Source: Pseudonocardia sp.
Lineage (GTDB): Bacteria > Actinomycetota > Actinomycetes > Mycobacteriales > Pseudonocardiaceae
Reading direction: 5' to 3'
DNA: 45,900 nt
Assembly (NCBI GenBank): GCA_019244295.1
Contig: JAFASX010000059.1
Coordinates: 1 to 45,900 of the forward strand
Positions 25,367 through 33,221 of the stretch are shown here, piece by piece. The notes beneath the pieces were generated by a model, which saw only the letters and a program-made list of their open reading frames with translations, was not told the origin of the DNA and searched no databases. Every line of letters begins with the position of its first letter. The stretch's first letter is position 1. The position numbers and the translations under genes are program-made.

Positions 25367-27240
25367 TTCTTTCCACGAAGGCAATGGTTGCCTTGCGCGG
25401 TGTTCTTTCCACGAAGGCAATGGTTGCCTTGCGCGGTTCGCGAGGTGTAGCCGCGCTGGGCCAGGCGTTCCAGCAAAGGGACGGCAACCCGACGACTGGT
25501 CCCGAGGGCCTGGCGGGCGGCGCTGAGGGTGAATTCCGGCCCCGGCAGCGCGGCTAGCACGGCCAGCGCGGCTGACTCGACCCCGGGCAGCACGTACACG
25601 CCGTCGGCGAGCCGGTCGAGCTCGCCGGCGCGGACCAGCGCGGCAAGCTGCTTGGGGCCCAAGCCGAGTTCGGTCAGGCGAGCGGCCTCTGGCGCGGCGA
25701 ACGGGTTAGCCAGAAGATCTTGCCGCACGCGCGCCAGGGACGTCCGCAGCGTGGCCGGCAGCGCATCCACTCCGACCAGCCTGGTGACCTTGCGGACTCG
25801 CCCGCCGGATAGCTCCAAGTCGGCCAGCGGGTTCGCCTCAACCACCGCCTCAACCACCGCCTCGACCAGCGCCGCCACGGGTAACCCGAGAGTGTGCATG
25901 GCCGAGGCGATCGGTATCCCCGGGTCCAGCGGGTCGTGCGCATCGTGGCTGCTGATGGCTTGGGTGAGGCGGGCCGCCAGCTCGCTGGCTCGGGCGGCGT
26001 CCAGCAACCAGCCGGCCGCGGCCAGCGCGGACGGCTGAGCGGTGGTGGGGTCGACGCCCATCGCGGCCAACACGTCAGCGCGCACCATCCCGCGTCTGGC
26101 TAACTCCGCCGCCGCGTCCGGTCGACCGTCCATCCCGACCAGCTCCGCTGCCCTGGCGGCCGCCGCGCCCCGGCGGCGCAGCGGCGGCGGGGCCACATCC
26201 AGCACGGTGAGCCCGGCCGTGATTCGGCGCCGGCCGGGGTCGCGCAGCAACGCCCGATCACCGATACGCAGCGGTAGCGGACGCTCCAGGGTCAGCCGAG
26301 CGGTGTCCGATCCGAGCGGGCGGAGCCGGGCGGTCACTGAGGCCGCGCCGATATGCAGGCGGAGCTGGCTGGGCAGCTGGTCGGGCGGCTCCAGCTCTCG
26401 GGTGCCGCCGTGCAGTCGCGCATCCAGCACCGAGGTCGCCAGCCAGTGTCCCCGGGTGACCAGCACATCGCCCCGCTGGATCGATGCGACGGCCACTCCA
26501 CGCAGGTTCACCGCCACCCGAGCAACCGCGTCCACCCGTTGCCGGGGAGTCCCCAGGCTCTGCAGCCCACGGACGGCGACCCGCTGTTCGTCCGGCAGCA
26601 GGGTCAGCTCATCTCCGACGCTGATGCTGCCGGCGGCCAGCGTGCCGGTGACCACGGTGCCGGCGCCTCGAATGGTGAACGCGCGGTCGATCCACAACCG
26701 GACATCGGCGCTGGAGTCCGCCGGCGGCAGCGTGGCCACCAGCTTTGCGAGCGCGGCGCGCAGCTCATCCATGCCCTGGCCAGTGGTTCCGGACACGCAC
26801 ACCGCTGGCAGCCCGCCCAGCGTGCTGGTCGCCAGCTGTTCCTGAGCCTCTTCCAGCGCCAGTTCCGGGTCCATCAGGTCGCTTCGGCTGATCACCAGCA
26901 ACCCGTGTCGGGCGCCGAGCGCGGCCAGAGCATCCAGGTGCTCGGCGGACTGCGGCATCCAGCCCTCGTCAGCGGCCACCACGAACATCACCGCCGGCAC
27001 CGGGCCAACCCCGGCCAGCATGGTGCTGACAAACCGCTCGTGGCCCGGCACGTCGACAAACGCTACGGTGTGCCCACCGGGTAGGGTGGTCCAGGCGAAC
27101 CCCAAGTCGATGGTCATGCCCCGTCGGCGCTCCTCGGCCCACCGGTCGGGCTCCATCCCGGTCAGCGCGCGGACCAGGGTGGACTTGCCGTGGTCGACAT
27201 GCCCAGCGGTGGCGATCACGTGCATGGTGTCCGGGCTCAT
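25363..27240 (-). CDS. selB: Selenocysteine-specific elongation factor SelB
   Basis: The 625-residue protein starts with the GTPase domain: G1 GHVDHGKSTLV (near 13), G2 region GMTIDLGFAW, G3 DVPGHERF (near 60), and an actinobacterial G4 variant ISRSDL (near 115). Translation-factor domains II and III follow (FTIRGAGTVVTGTL), then C-terminal winged-helix repeats (LTELGLGPKQLAALVRAGEL; FTLSAARQALGTSRR), which bind the SECIS hairpin. It delivers Sec-tRNA(Sec) to UGA codons. ATG 27240 overlaps the selA stop (ATGA). The last 24 residues are two copies of TAQGNHCLRGKN encoded by a 36-bp tandem duplication; they replace the usual end of the last winged helix, so that domain may be slightly damaged. 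Confidence 0.93.
   Translation of the reverse strand: MSPDTMHVIATAGHVDHGKSTLVRALTGMEPDRWAEERRRGMTIDLGFAWTTLPGGHTVAFVDVPGHERFVSTMLAGVGPVPAVMFVVAADEGWMPQSAEHLDALAALGARHGLLVISRSDLMDPELALEEAQEQLATSTLGGLPAVCVSGTTGQGMDELRAALAKLVATLPPADSSADVRLWIDRAFTIRGAGTVVTGTLAAGSISVGDELTLLPDEQRVAVRGLQSLGTPRQRVDAVARVAVNLRGVAVASIQRGDVLVTRGHWLATSVLDARLHGGTRELEPPDQLPSQLRLHIGAASVTARLRPLGSDTARLTLERPLPLRIGDRALLRDPGRRRITAGLTVLDVAPPPLRRRGAAAARAAELVGMDGRPDAAAELARRGMVRADVLAAMGVDPTTAQPSALAAAGWLLDAARASELAARLTQAISSHDAHDPLDPGIPIASAMHTLGLPVAALVEAVVEAVVEANPLADLELSGGRVRKVTRLVGVDALPATLRTSLARVRQDLLANPFAAPEAARLTELGLGPKQLAALVRAGELDRLADGVYVLPGVESAALAVLAALPGPEFTLSAARQALGTSRRVAVPLLERLAQRGYTSRTAQGNHCLRGKNTAQGNHCLRGKN
25366..25437. repeat. 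Two exact 36-bp tandem repeats at the 3' end of selB
   Basis: The unit GTTCTTTCCACGAAGGCAAT... spans 25366-25401 and is repeated exactly at 25402-25437. Each unit contains the hairpin AAGGCAA-TGG-TTGCCTT. Because 36 is divisible by three, the array stays in frame with selB and adds 12 residues per unit. It could double as a bidirectional terminator for the convergent genes. Confidence 0.9.
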
Positions 27241-28592
27241 TGGGCGACCCGCAGCACTGCCTCGGCGAGCGCGTCGTCGTCTTCGGGGGCCAGCGCACGC
27301 AGATCCAGCAGACAGTGTCCGCCGTCGAGCCGCCCGAGCACGGCCGGCCGGCCGGCCCGCAGCGCGGCGGCGTAGCGTTCCGGCAGCGCAACCGCCGAGC
27401 TAGGCAATGTCACTCCCGGAGCCGCTCCGCCACCCACGGTGGCCGCCGAGACGACCGCGTGGGCCGCGACGCCGGCTTTGGTCAATTGGCTCGCGAGTGC
27501 CTCGGCCCGCCGGGCCAGATCCGCTGGCTCGGCGTGCAGGGCGAGAGCTGTCGGAGTGGTCGGCCCGGTCAGGGTGGCCTCAAGCGCCGCCAGGGTCAAT
27601 TTGTCCACCCGCAACGCCCTGGCCAGCGGGTGCCGGCGCAGCGCATTGACCAGCTCAGCCCCGGCGCCCGGCGAACCGAGCAGCAGGCCTGCTTGCGGCC
27701 CGCCGAGCAGCTTGTCACCGGACGCGGTAACCAGCGTGGCTCCGTCGTTCAGCGCGGTTGTGGCGTCGGGCTCATCGGGCAGGCTGAGGTCGGGGCGCAG
27801 CAGCCCGGAACCGATGTCGACCACCAGCGGCACGTCGAGCCCAGCCAGCTCGCTGACCGAAACGGAAGAGGTGAAACCCTTGATCACGAAGTTCGACGGG
27901 TGCACCTTGAGCACGAACCCGGTGCGCTCGTTCACCGCGGCCAGGTAGTCGGCTCGGTTCACCCGGTTCGTGGTGCCTACTTCGCGCAGCCGCGCCCCGG
28001 TGGCGGTCAGCAGCTCCGGGATGCGGAACCCGTCGCCGATCTCCACCAGCTCGCCCCTGGCGATCACAATTTCTCGTCCGGTGTCCCTATTGGCGCCGGA
28101 GCCCGCCAGCACGCTGGCCACCAATGCCAGCGCGGCCGCGCCGTTGTTCACCACGTGCACCGCCCCGGCCGCCGGCACGGCCGCCGCCAGTGCCGACAGC
28201 GCGCCCCGGCCGCGCCGCCCCCGGGCACCGGTGACTAGGTCCAGCTCGACGTCGCAGCTGCCGGCGGCCACCCCGAGCGCGGCCACGGCGGCCTCGGACA
28301 GCGGTGCCCGGCCCAAGTTAGTGTGCAACAACACACCTGTGGCGTTGAGCACGGGAGTCACGCTGACCGCCGTCGGCGGCAGCGTGGCCAGCGTGGCGTC
28401 CACCAGTTCCGACGGCGCAAGGTCGCCGCTGCGTACCCGTTGTTGCGCATCGCCCACCGCGCGTTTGACCAGGGCCCGGCCCAGCCGGGCCTGCGCGTCC
28501 AGCAACCGGGGGTCGGCGAGCACGGTGTCGGTCCGCGGCACTTGTCGCCTCGGATCGGCGCGTCGTTGGTCAGCCACAACCGAGTCGTCCAC
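27237..28592 (-). CDS. selA: L-seryl-tRNA(Sec) selenium transferase SelA
   Basis: SelA converts Ser-tRNA(Sec) to Sec-tRNA(Sec) using selenophosphate. PLP-enzyme landmarks are VLNATGVLLHTNLGRAPLS near 85-105, HVVNNGAAAL near 150, KVHPSNFVIKGFT near 225, VDIGSGLL near 260 and the PLP lysine in ASGDKLLGGPQAG near 293. GTG 28592 gives 451 residues, the normal length; the open frame continues to 28817 but would cross the divergent selD start. The protein forms a decamer in bacteria. selA and selB overlap (ATGA), and selD diverges 105 bases away, so one control region can serve the Sec pathway. Confidence 0.93.
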   Translation of the reverse strand: MDDSVVADQRRADPRRQVPRTDTVLADPRLLDAQARLGRALVKRAVGDAQQRVRSGDLAPSELVDATLATLPPTAVSVTPVLNATGVLLHTNLGRAPLSEAAVAALGVAAGSCDVELDLVTGARGRRGRGALSALAAAVPAAGAVHVVNNGAAALALVASVLAGSGANRDTGREIVIARGELVEIGDGFRIPELLTATGARLREVGTTNRVNRADYLAAVNERTGFVLKVHPSNFVIKGFTSSVSVSELAGLDVPLVVDIGSGLLRPDLSLPDEPDATTALNDGATLVTASGDKLLGGPQAGLLLGSPGAGAELVNALRRHPLARALRVDKLTLAALEATLTGPTTPTALALHAEPADLARRAEALASQLTKAGVAAHAVVSAATVGGGAAPGVTLPSSAVALPERYAAALRAGRPAVLGRLDGGHCLLDLRALAPEDDDALAEAVLRVAQ

Positions 28593-28606
28593 AACTGGCA
28601 GCCTAG

Positions 28607-28642
28607 TAAAACCGGTGCCTACGTAAGACCGGTGTATATGAT
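28607..28642 (+). promoter_or_regulatory. Shared selA/selD control region with direct repeats and a -10-like box
   Basis: In the 105-base gap between divergent selA and selD, ACCGGTG occurs at 28611-28617 and again at 28628-28634, a 17-base period. The second copy is followed directly by TATGAT (28637-28642), a plausible -10 for selD with a leader of about 50 bases. Whether the repeats bind a regulator is inference. Confidence 0.35.
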
Positions 28643-28697
28643 CTTCGCCGCGCGGATCTCGCGCGCGCCGATTTCGATGTGCGGCTAACCTCCCGCT

Positions 28698-29732
28698 GTG
28701 ACCGCCGCGCCGTCGACCAGACGTCTCACCGAGTTCAGCCATGGCGGCGGGTGCGCCTGCAAGCTGGCGCCGGGGTTGCTTGCCCAGGTACTTGCCGGGC
28801 TTGCCCCGAACGCGCACCCCGATCTGTTGGTCGGCACTGAAACCGGGGACGACGCCGCGGTGTGGCGGTTGGCCGAGGATCGGGCTCTAGTGGCGACTAC
28901 CGATTTTTTCACCCCTTTGGTTGATGACGCCCGTACTTGGGGGCGGATCGCCGCTGTCAACGCGGTCTCCGATGTCTATGCGATGGGCGGGCGTCCGTTG
29001 TTCGCGCTCAACTTGGTGGCTTGGCCATCCACCGAGCTGCCGATGCGGCTGCTCGCCGAGGTACTCGCCGGTGGCGCCGAGGTCGGCGTCGAGTGTGGCT
29101 TCGCGGTGGTCGGCGGGCACAGCGTTGACGATCCAGAACCGAAGTACGGGCTGGCGGTGGTGGGCGAAGTGCACCCAGGGCGGATCCTTACCAACGCCGG
29201 CCTGCGCGACGGTGACGTGCTGGTGTTGACCAAGGCCCTGGGCACGGGGATCGCCACTTCCGCGATCAAGGCTGGCTGCGCCCCAGATGAGGTTTCCGTC
29301 GCGGCAATAGCATCGATGACGGCCAACAACGCCGCCGCTTCCGCCGTCGCGGTCGCCTCGGGAGCTACCGGGGCGACTGATGTCACAGGGTTCGGGCTGC
29401 TCGGGCACCTGCGCCGGATGGCTGAAGCGTCTGGGGTCGACGCGACCGTGGAGGTCGCCGCCGTGCCGGTCATCCCGGGTGTGCGCGAGTTGGCCGAGGG
29501 CGGCGTGCTGCCTGGGGGCAGCCGGCGCAACCGGGACTGGGTGGCCGACGTGCTGGACACCGGCGGGCGCGCCGAGCTGGACGTGTTGTTGCTGGCCGAC
29601 GCCCAGACGTCCGGGGGACTGCTATTCGGAGTTTCCCCTAATCAGGCGGCTGGTGTGTTGGCTGAGCTCGGTACCCCGGCGGCGGTCATCGGTGAGGTGC
29701 GCGCCGGGTCCGGCCGGATCACCTTGCGCTGA
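28698..29732 (+). CDS. selD: Selenide, water dikinase SelD (selenophosphate synthase)
   Basis: GTG 28698 starts a 344-residue protein with LTEFSHGGGCACKLAP at residues 10-25, in which the catalytic position that is Sec in some SelDs is Cys, followed by the conserved Lys. Further landmarks are TGDDAAVW near 50, TTDFFTPLVDD, DVYAMGGRPLFALNLVAWP, GGHSVDDPEPKYGLAV near 140, TDVTGFGLLGHL near 230 and ADAQTSGGLLF near 303. It makes selenophosphate from selenide and ATP for SelA. As a Cys enzyme it does not itself need UGA decoding. The 3' end overlaps a TetR remnant on the other strand by 14 bases. Confidence 0.94.
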   Translation: MTAAPSTRRLTEFSHGGGCACKLAPGLLAQVLAGLAPNAHPDLLVGTETGDDAAVWRLAEDRALVATTDFFTPLVDDARTWGRIAAVNAVSDVYAMGGRPLFALNLVAWPSTELPMRLLAEVLAGGAEVGVECGFAVVGGHSVDDPEPKYGLAVVGEVHPGRILTNAGLRDGDVLVLTKALGTGIATSAIKAGCAPDEVSVAAIASMTANNAAASAVAVASGATGATDVTGFGLLGHLRRMAEASGVDATVEVAAVPVIPGVRELAEGGVLPGGSRRNRDWVADVLDTGGRAELDVLLLADAQTSGGLLFGVSPNQAAGVLAELGTPAAVIGEVRAGSGRITLR

Positions 29733-29913
29733 GGCTGTGCTCCGCGATCTCGGCCAGGGTAGCCTGTGGCACCACTCGTCCGGCTGCCTCAAGTGGTTCG
29801 GTGTCGCGCAGCGCTCGACTGAGCACGAAAGCGCCTTCGAGGCTAGTAATGAACCCGATCATGAGGCGGCGGCGTGCTTCTTCGGGCAACCCGAGGCGTG
29901 CTTCTTCGGGCAA
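29719..29913 (-). pseudogene. C-terminal remnant of a TetR-family regulator
   Basis: The frame encodes only the last ~65 residues of a TetR-type ligand-binding domain: RRRLMIGFITSLEGAFVLSRALRDTEPLEAAGRV is a typical TetR C-terminal helix pair. The N-terminal HTH is absent; upstream the frame meets a stop and a 24-bp tandem duplication (29872-29919), which adds LPEEARLG twice. Its end overlaps selD tail-to-tail. It is a gene remnant and should not be functional. Confidence 0.65.
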
Positions 29914-29919
29914 CCCGAG
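29872..29919. repeat. Two exact 24-bp tandem repeats
   Basis: GCGTGCTTCTTCGGGCAACC... spans 29872-29895 and is repeated exactly at 29896-29919. The unit holds CGGGCAACCCG, a small stem. It sits at the broken edge of the TetR remnant and, like the 36-bp array in selB, keeps frame (8 codons per unit). Confidence 0.85.
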
Positions 29920-29944
29920 TCATCGGCTGGGCTCTCGACCGCGG

Positions 29945-30014
29945 CCGGTGATCAACAGCACAGCACAGTGGTTTGATCAAGCTGCGACCACTGTGCTGTG
30001 CTGTTGATCACCGG
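29945..30014. repeat. Palindromic intergenic element, copy 1 (28-bp perfect arms)
   Basis: Arms at 29945-29972 and 29987-30014 are exact 28-base inverted copies starting CCGGTGATCAACAGCACAGC, around a 14-base loop that itself contains TTGATCAA. A related element with the same GGTGATCAACAGCAC start and a TCAAGCnGCG segment occurs at 32714-32785. It is probably a REP/MITE-like dispersed palindrome. Lying 213 bases past selD, it could also stop transcription. Confidence 0.85.
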
Positions 30015-30101
30015 ATCGGGATCGTTGTCAACCAGATGTCGCATGGAACAGGCCCCGCTCGAGTTCCTCGGCCACTCCCGCCCGGCGCTCAGACGGCGTT
30101 T

Positions 30102-30356
30102 CTATGATTTCTCGCCCGGTCCGCGAAGCTCTCGTTGGAAGAACAGGCGATATCCAATGGCTTCCATGCTCGTGTTTCCCTCCTGGTAACCCTCTACGCA
30201 CGCGGAAACAAGTTCCCAGCCACTCATCGCCTCGTGCGAAAGGATATTATCCCAGCCAGTGATTTGCGAGCCTATATCTCCCGATTCCCAAAAGTAGTTG
30301 CGTTCTCTGTTTCGGTACCGTCGCCATATGGTGATGGTGCGAAACTCCCATCTCAT
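30102..30356 (-). CDS. DUF4177-like small protein (84 aa)
   Basis: ATG 30356 follows AAAGGAG with seven bases of spacing, a good ribosome binding site, so the longer frame to 30401 is rejected. The protein has the short strand-rich plan of DUF4177-type proteins: WEFRTITIWRRY at the start, a MSGWELVSACVEG centre (the 'GWELV' hallmark) and a YRLFFQREL finish. It is soluble and of unknown function. Codon use is less GC-biased than neighbouring genes (YFWESGDIGSQITGWDNIL region), hinting at transfer. Its promoter must lie in the 140 bases shared with the divergent PrsW-like gene. Confidence 0.65.
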   Translation of the reverse strand: MRWEFRTITIWRRYRNRERNYFWESGDIGSQITGWDNILSHEAMSGWELVSACVEGYQEGNTSMEAIGYRLFFQRELRGPGEKS

Positions 30357-30498
30357 CTGACTGCTCCTTTCCTGGCGTGGCGCAACCGGCCGCCAAGCCA
30401 CCCTCGAGAGGCGGCCGGCCGGCCGACGACCACGAACGAGCTCCGCGTGGCACGGCCGGTTGAGCTCACTGTCGGTGGGCTAAGTTACCGTCCGCGTC

Positions 30499-31305
30499 AT
30501 GGGACGACGATTTGCCTGGCTGGGCGTGCTCGTGGTTGGGCTGGCGATGTTCTTACTGGTATACCGCACTCTCATCCGAACGCAGGACCCGAACTTCGTA
30601 CCCGCGATGATCCTCATTGGGGCGTCGGTTGTTCCGGCCACGTTCGTGACCTACGTGGCTTCCCGAGACGGTCGCTGGCGGGTGCCTGCTAGCGTCGTGA
30701 CCGGCACCGCGTGGTTCGGCGGCGTGCTCGGAACGGTCGTGGCGGGGCGTTTGGAATACGACACATTGCGCAGCCTTGGGGCCGTTCCCGTGTTGGCGGT
30801 GGGCGTCGCCGAAGAGGCCGCCAAACTCATCGTCCCCGTGGCGTTGGTCGTCATCCTGCCGCGATTGCGTTCTTACCGCGCCCGGCTCGGCGGCGCCCCG
30901 CGAGTCAACCCCGCGGACGGAGTGGTCATCGGTGTCGCGGCCGGGATGGGATTCGCCGCGCTGGAGACGATGGGGTACGCGTTCGTCAGCATCCTCAATC
31001 AGCACAGCATCGACGGGGTCGAGCGGCTGCTGTTCTACCGAGGGCTGATGAGCCCGGTCTGCCACGCCGCATGGACTGGTTTGACCAGCGCGGCTCTGTG
31101 GCGGTGGGCCGCCGGCGTCCCGCACGGTGGCTTAAGGTTCGTGCTCACGTTCGCTTTAGCCGTCATGCTGCACGCTACCTGGGACAGCTTGTCGACCCCG
31201 CCCGTTATGGCAACTGTGGCGGCCATCAGCGGTTACGGCCTGTTCCGTGAGCTTCACCGCAGTACCCTGTTCGTAGGAGATGCTGTCCAAGCTAACTCCC
31301 CATGA
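30499..31305 (+). CDS. PrsW-family intramembrane metalloprotease
   Basis: A 268-residue polytopic membrane protein with about eight hydrophobic segments. PrsW/CAAX-protease-type motifs are in order: VAEEAAKLIVPV near 106 (paired Glu), GFAALETMGYAF near 155, SPVCHAAWTGL near 190 (His) and MLHATWDSL near 226 (His). These residues bind the catalytic metal inside the membrane. In Bacillus, PrsW cleaves an anti-sigma factor; here no sigma/anti-sigma pair is adjacent, so the substrate is unknown. It stands alone: a repeat-rich region precedes it and a decayed region follows. Confidence 0.88.
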   Translation: MGRRFAWLGVLVVGLAMFLLVYRTLIRTQDPNFVPAMILIGASVVPATFVTYVASRDGRWRVPASVVTGTAWFGGVLGTVVAGRLEYDTLRSLGAVPVLAVGVAEEAAKLIVPVALVVILPRLRSYRARLGGAPRVNPADGVVIGVAAGMGFAALETMGYAFVSILNQHSIDGVERLLFYRGLMSPVCHAAWTGLTSAALWRWAAGVPHGGLRFVLTFALAVMLHATWDSLSTPPVMATVAAISGYGLFRELHRSTLFVGDAVQANSP

Positions 31306-31641
31306 GCGCGGCGACGGCTGACCGTGAAAACTCCACGCAGGTCTCATGATCGGGGATGCTCATGTGACTCAGCGCTTCAAACCCAGGGATTCCGGCACCC
31401 GGTTCACCCAGTGCGATTCAGGCGGGGAACATGTAGGGTCAGATCACGCTGTGAGCGAGGTAGCAGGCGACCCTACCAGAGCCAGCAAGATCACCGTATT
31501 CAATGGATCTCCGTTTGATGGTCGCGCAACTGCCTTCTTTGATCGCCTAGGTGGCTGCGTGGTGTGCTCTCAGAGGCCCTGGTCCGGTTAGTTTCTTAGC
31601 TTTTGGCGGGGAGCAGGCTGCTCACTTGGCTGATGCGAAGG
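31306..31641. other. Region without a supported gene after the PrsW gene
   Basis: About 340 bases with no recognisable product. A plus frame from GTG 31451 (VSEVAGDPTRASKITVFNG) could be the start of a lost gene, as it ends within 50 codons. Composition is less GC-rich than the flanks. Confidence 0.35.
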
Positions 31642-32099
31642 TCAAGTCGTGCGGAGTTTATTCCTCTGGCGGTTTGGCTCGCCCGGGTAAGTGTGTCGCG
31701 CGGCATCAAGGGTGCCCGCCTTTAGGTACGCCTCAGCAAGCCAGGACAGATATAACGCGATTTCCCGCGCGTGATCGGTGGGGTATGATATGATGGCATT
31801 GGTGAGCAATGGTTCCGCCGCTGTGGGATTACCCAGCTCAATCATGCATCGACCGGCCATCACATCGATCTCGGTCCTATTCAGCCAGTAAACCCACTCC
31901 GGCTCAATCACTCCTGGTGTGCGCTCTTCGTAGGCGTTATCTACCGCCTCCAAAGCTTGGCGCGTTCCTCCGTCGTCCCGGCTTCTGGCGCTTGCCCAAG
32001 CCACAAGGGTTTGCTGTAGTGGGTTCGGGTGGCCATCAGGGCGAGGCTGATCCCCGCTGCTTCGCGGGCCGCCCGCAACGCCGCGCTGAGATCGGTCAT
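31642..32099 (-). pseudogene. Second wrecked XRE/TPR regulator
   Basis: ATG 32099 begins an XRE-type HTH: MTDLSAALRAAREAAGISLA then MATRTHYSKPL, the usual opening of this family. The reading frame then changes near 31990 and continues with TPR-domain sequence: ALEAVDNAYEERTPGVIEPEWVYWLN, GRCMIELGNPTAAEPLL and ALYLSWLAEAYLKAGTLDAARHT, the C-terminal landmarks of the same regulators. The central ~250 residues are missing. So the gene has suffered an internal deletion plus a frameshift. It belongs to the same family as the wreck at 4556-5173. In intact relatives the HTH regulates an adjacent small DUF397-type gene; none is recognisable here. Confidence 0.65.
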
Positions 32100-32713
32100 C
32101 CCCATTCCATTTGTAGACGCTTGTAGACCGCGAACTACTTCCCTGAGCAGTCCTGTTACCCCAGGCTACTACTGGTGAGACCGACAACCGCGATTCCCTG
32201 CGTGGTGCCGCCCCGGTCGGGCACCGTCGATGACGGCACAGAAATGGGCGATGACGACGAGGATGACTTCGAGGAGCGGCCATGGCCAGGCACCGCGCTG
32301 TACCAAATCGTCTGCGCTGGCGCCGGTCATCGGCATCGGCTGTGGTCCCGGTGCTGTGGCGGCCGGGAATTGAGTTGATGGACGCGTTGACCAAAGTGGC
32401 TCATTAGGTGAGCGCTGAGGAGCGGTTATTTCTCAGTTTGTCGGCAAGTGTGAGGAGAACGGGCGGCGGTTGCTGCTGGTGTGCGATGGCCGGCCACCAG
32501 TCCCGGGGAGGTGGGAACCACCGCGGGGGCGGTCAAGGTGGCGGCGCCTGGGAGGGCAAGAAGCAGGCCTGGCGACGCACCCATCAATTATGAACGTCGC
32601 AACGGCGCCCACCAGATAAATCATCAACGTACCCAACGCAACTCAACTAGCCGAGTGATCTGGGAGGAGACGTGGTAACCGCTCCCGTCTGGGGCTGACT
32701 GCCTCGCTGAAAT
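32100..32713. other. Non-coding or decayed region upstream of the regulator wreck
   Basis: About 600 bases without a gene I can support. Short frames exist (for example plus 32408-32593) but lack family resemblance and ribosome binding sites. A minus-strand stretch would have carried the promoter of the wrecked regulator. Confidence 0.35.
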
Positions 32714-32785
32714 GGTGATCAACAGCACGTCATGGTGGTTGCGGCTTCCCAGATTCAAGCAGCGTGATGTACTGTTGATCATCGG
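32714..32785. repeat. Palindromic intergenic element, copy 2 (imperfect arms)
   Basis: GGTGATCAACAGCACGTCATG at 32714-32734 is inverted as CGTGATGTACTGTTGATCA at 32763-32781; 16 of 19 positions pair, and the three mismatches are transitions that would be G-U pairs in one strand's RNA. It shares its first 15 bases and a TCAAGCnGCG segment with copy 1 at 29945-30014. It lies downstream of the 3' end of tRNA-Sec (minus strand) and may act as its terminator. Confidence 0.7.
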
Positions 32786-32918
32786 TATAAAGCGCTGGTT
32801 GCGGCGCTGATTGTCAAGGTGACCGTGGGGGCCGCAACCCTCCGGGAGCGAGGCAATGGCAGGCCTTCGACCAGCGGAAACGAGCCCGGAGGGCGCGGTT
32901 CGCGCAATGACTAATTTG

Positions 32919-33011
32919 CGGAGGCGGACGGGAATCGAACCCGCCTGACCGAGATACTCGATCACGTCGGTTTTGAAGACCGCGAGGACCACCAGGCACC
33001 TTGACGCCTCC
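32919..33011 (-). tRNA. selC: tRNA-Sec (anticodon UCA)
   Basis: The minus strand folds as a selenocysteine tRNA. The 5' strand GGAGGCGT pairs with 3' CCGCCTCC (seven Watson-Crick pairs; the eighth is U-C). The anticodon arm is CGGT-CTTCAAA-ACCG with UCA at 32976-32974. A long variable arm has 8-bp stem TGATCGAG/CTCGGTCA. The T arm is GCGGG-TTCGATT-CCCGT. The discriminator is G, and CCA is not encoded. The 93-base length, long variable arm and UCA anticodon are diagnostic. Together with selA, selB and selD within 8 kb it completes the Sec machinery. It faces away from the RHH gene at 33222. Confidence 0.95.
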
Positions 33012-33221
33012 GGGCCGCAGCGTACCCGCAACGCACCCGCAGCGGTCTGGGGGCTGATCAGCGGAATCGGCAATGCCCGAACGCTGGCGAGCCTGCCGTC
33101 GTGCCGGGCACCGGATCAACTAGCTTACGCCGGGGCCGGACGACTGCGGTGTCGAGATGCTCGTGATCGCGGTCCAGGATGATCGCAACCGTAGCGATCT
33201 GCTTTCAGAAGGAAGGCACCG

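Noticed and set aside
25366..25437. Tandem repeats as a CRISPR array
   Set aside because: Two adjacent units with no spacers, and inside the selB coding sequence.
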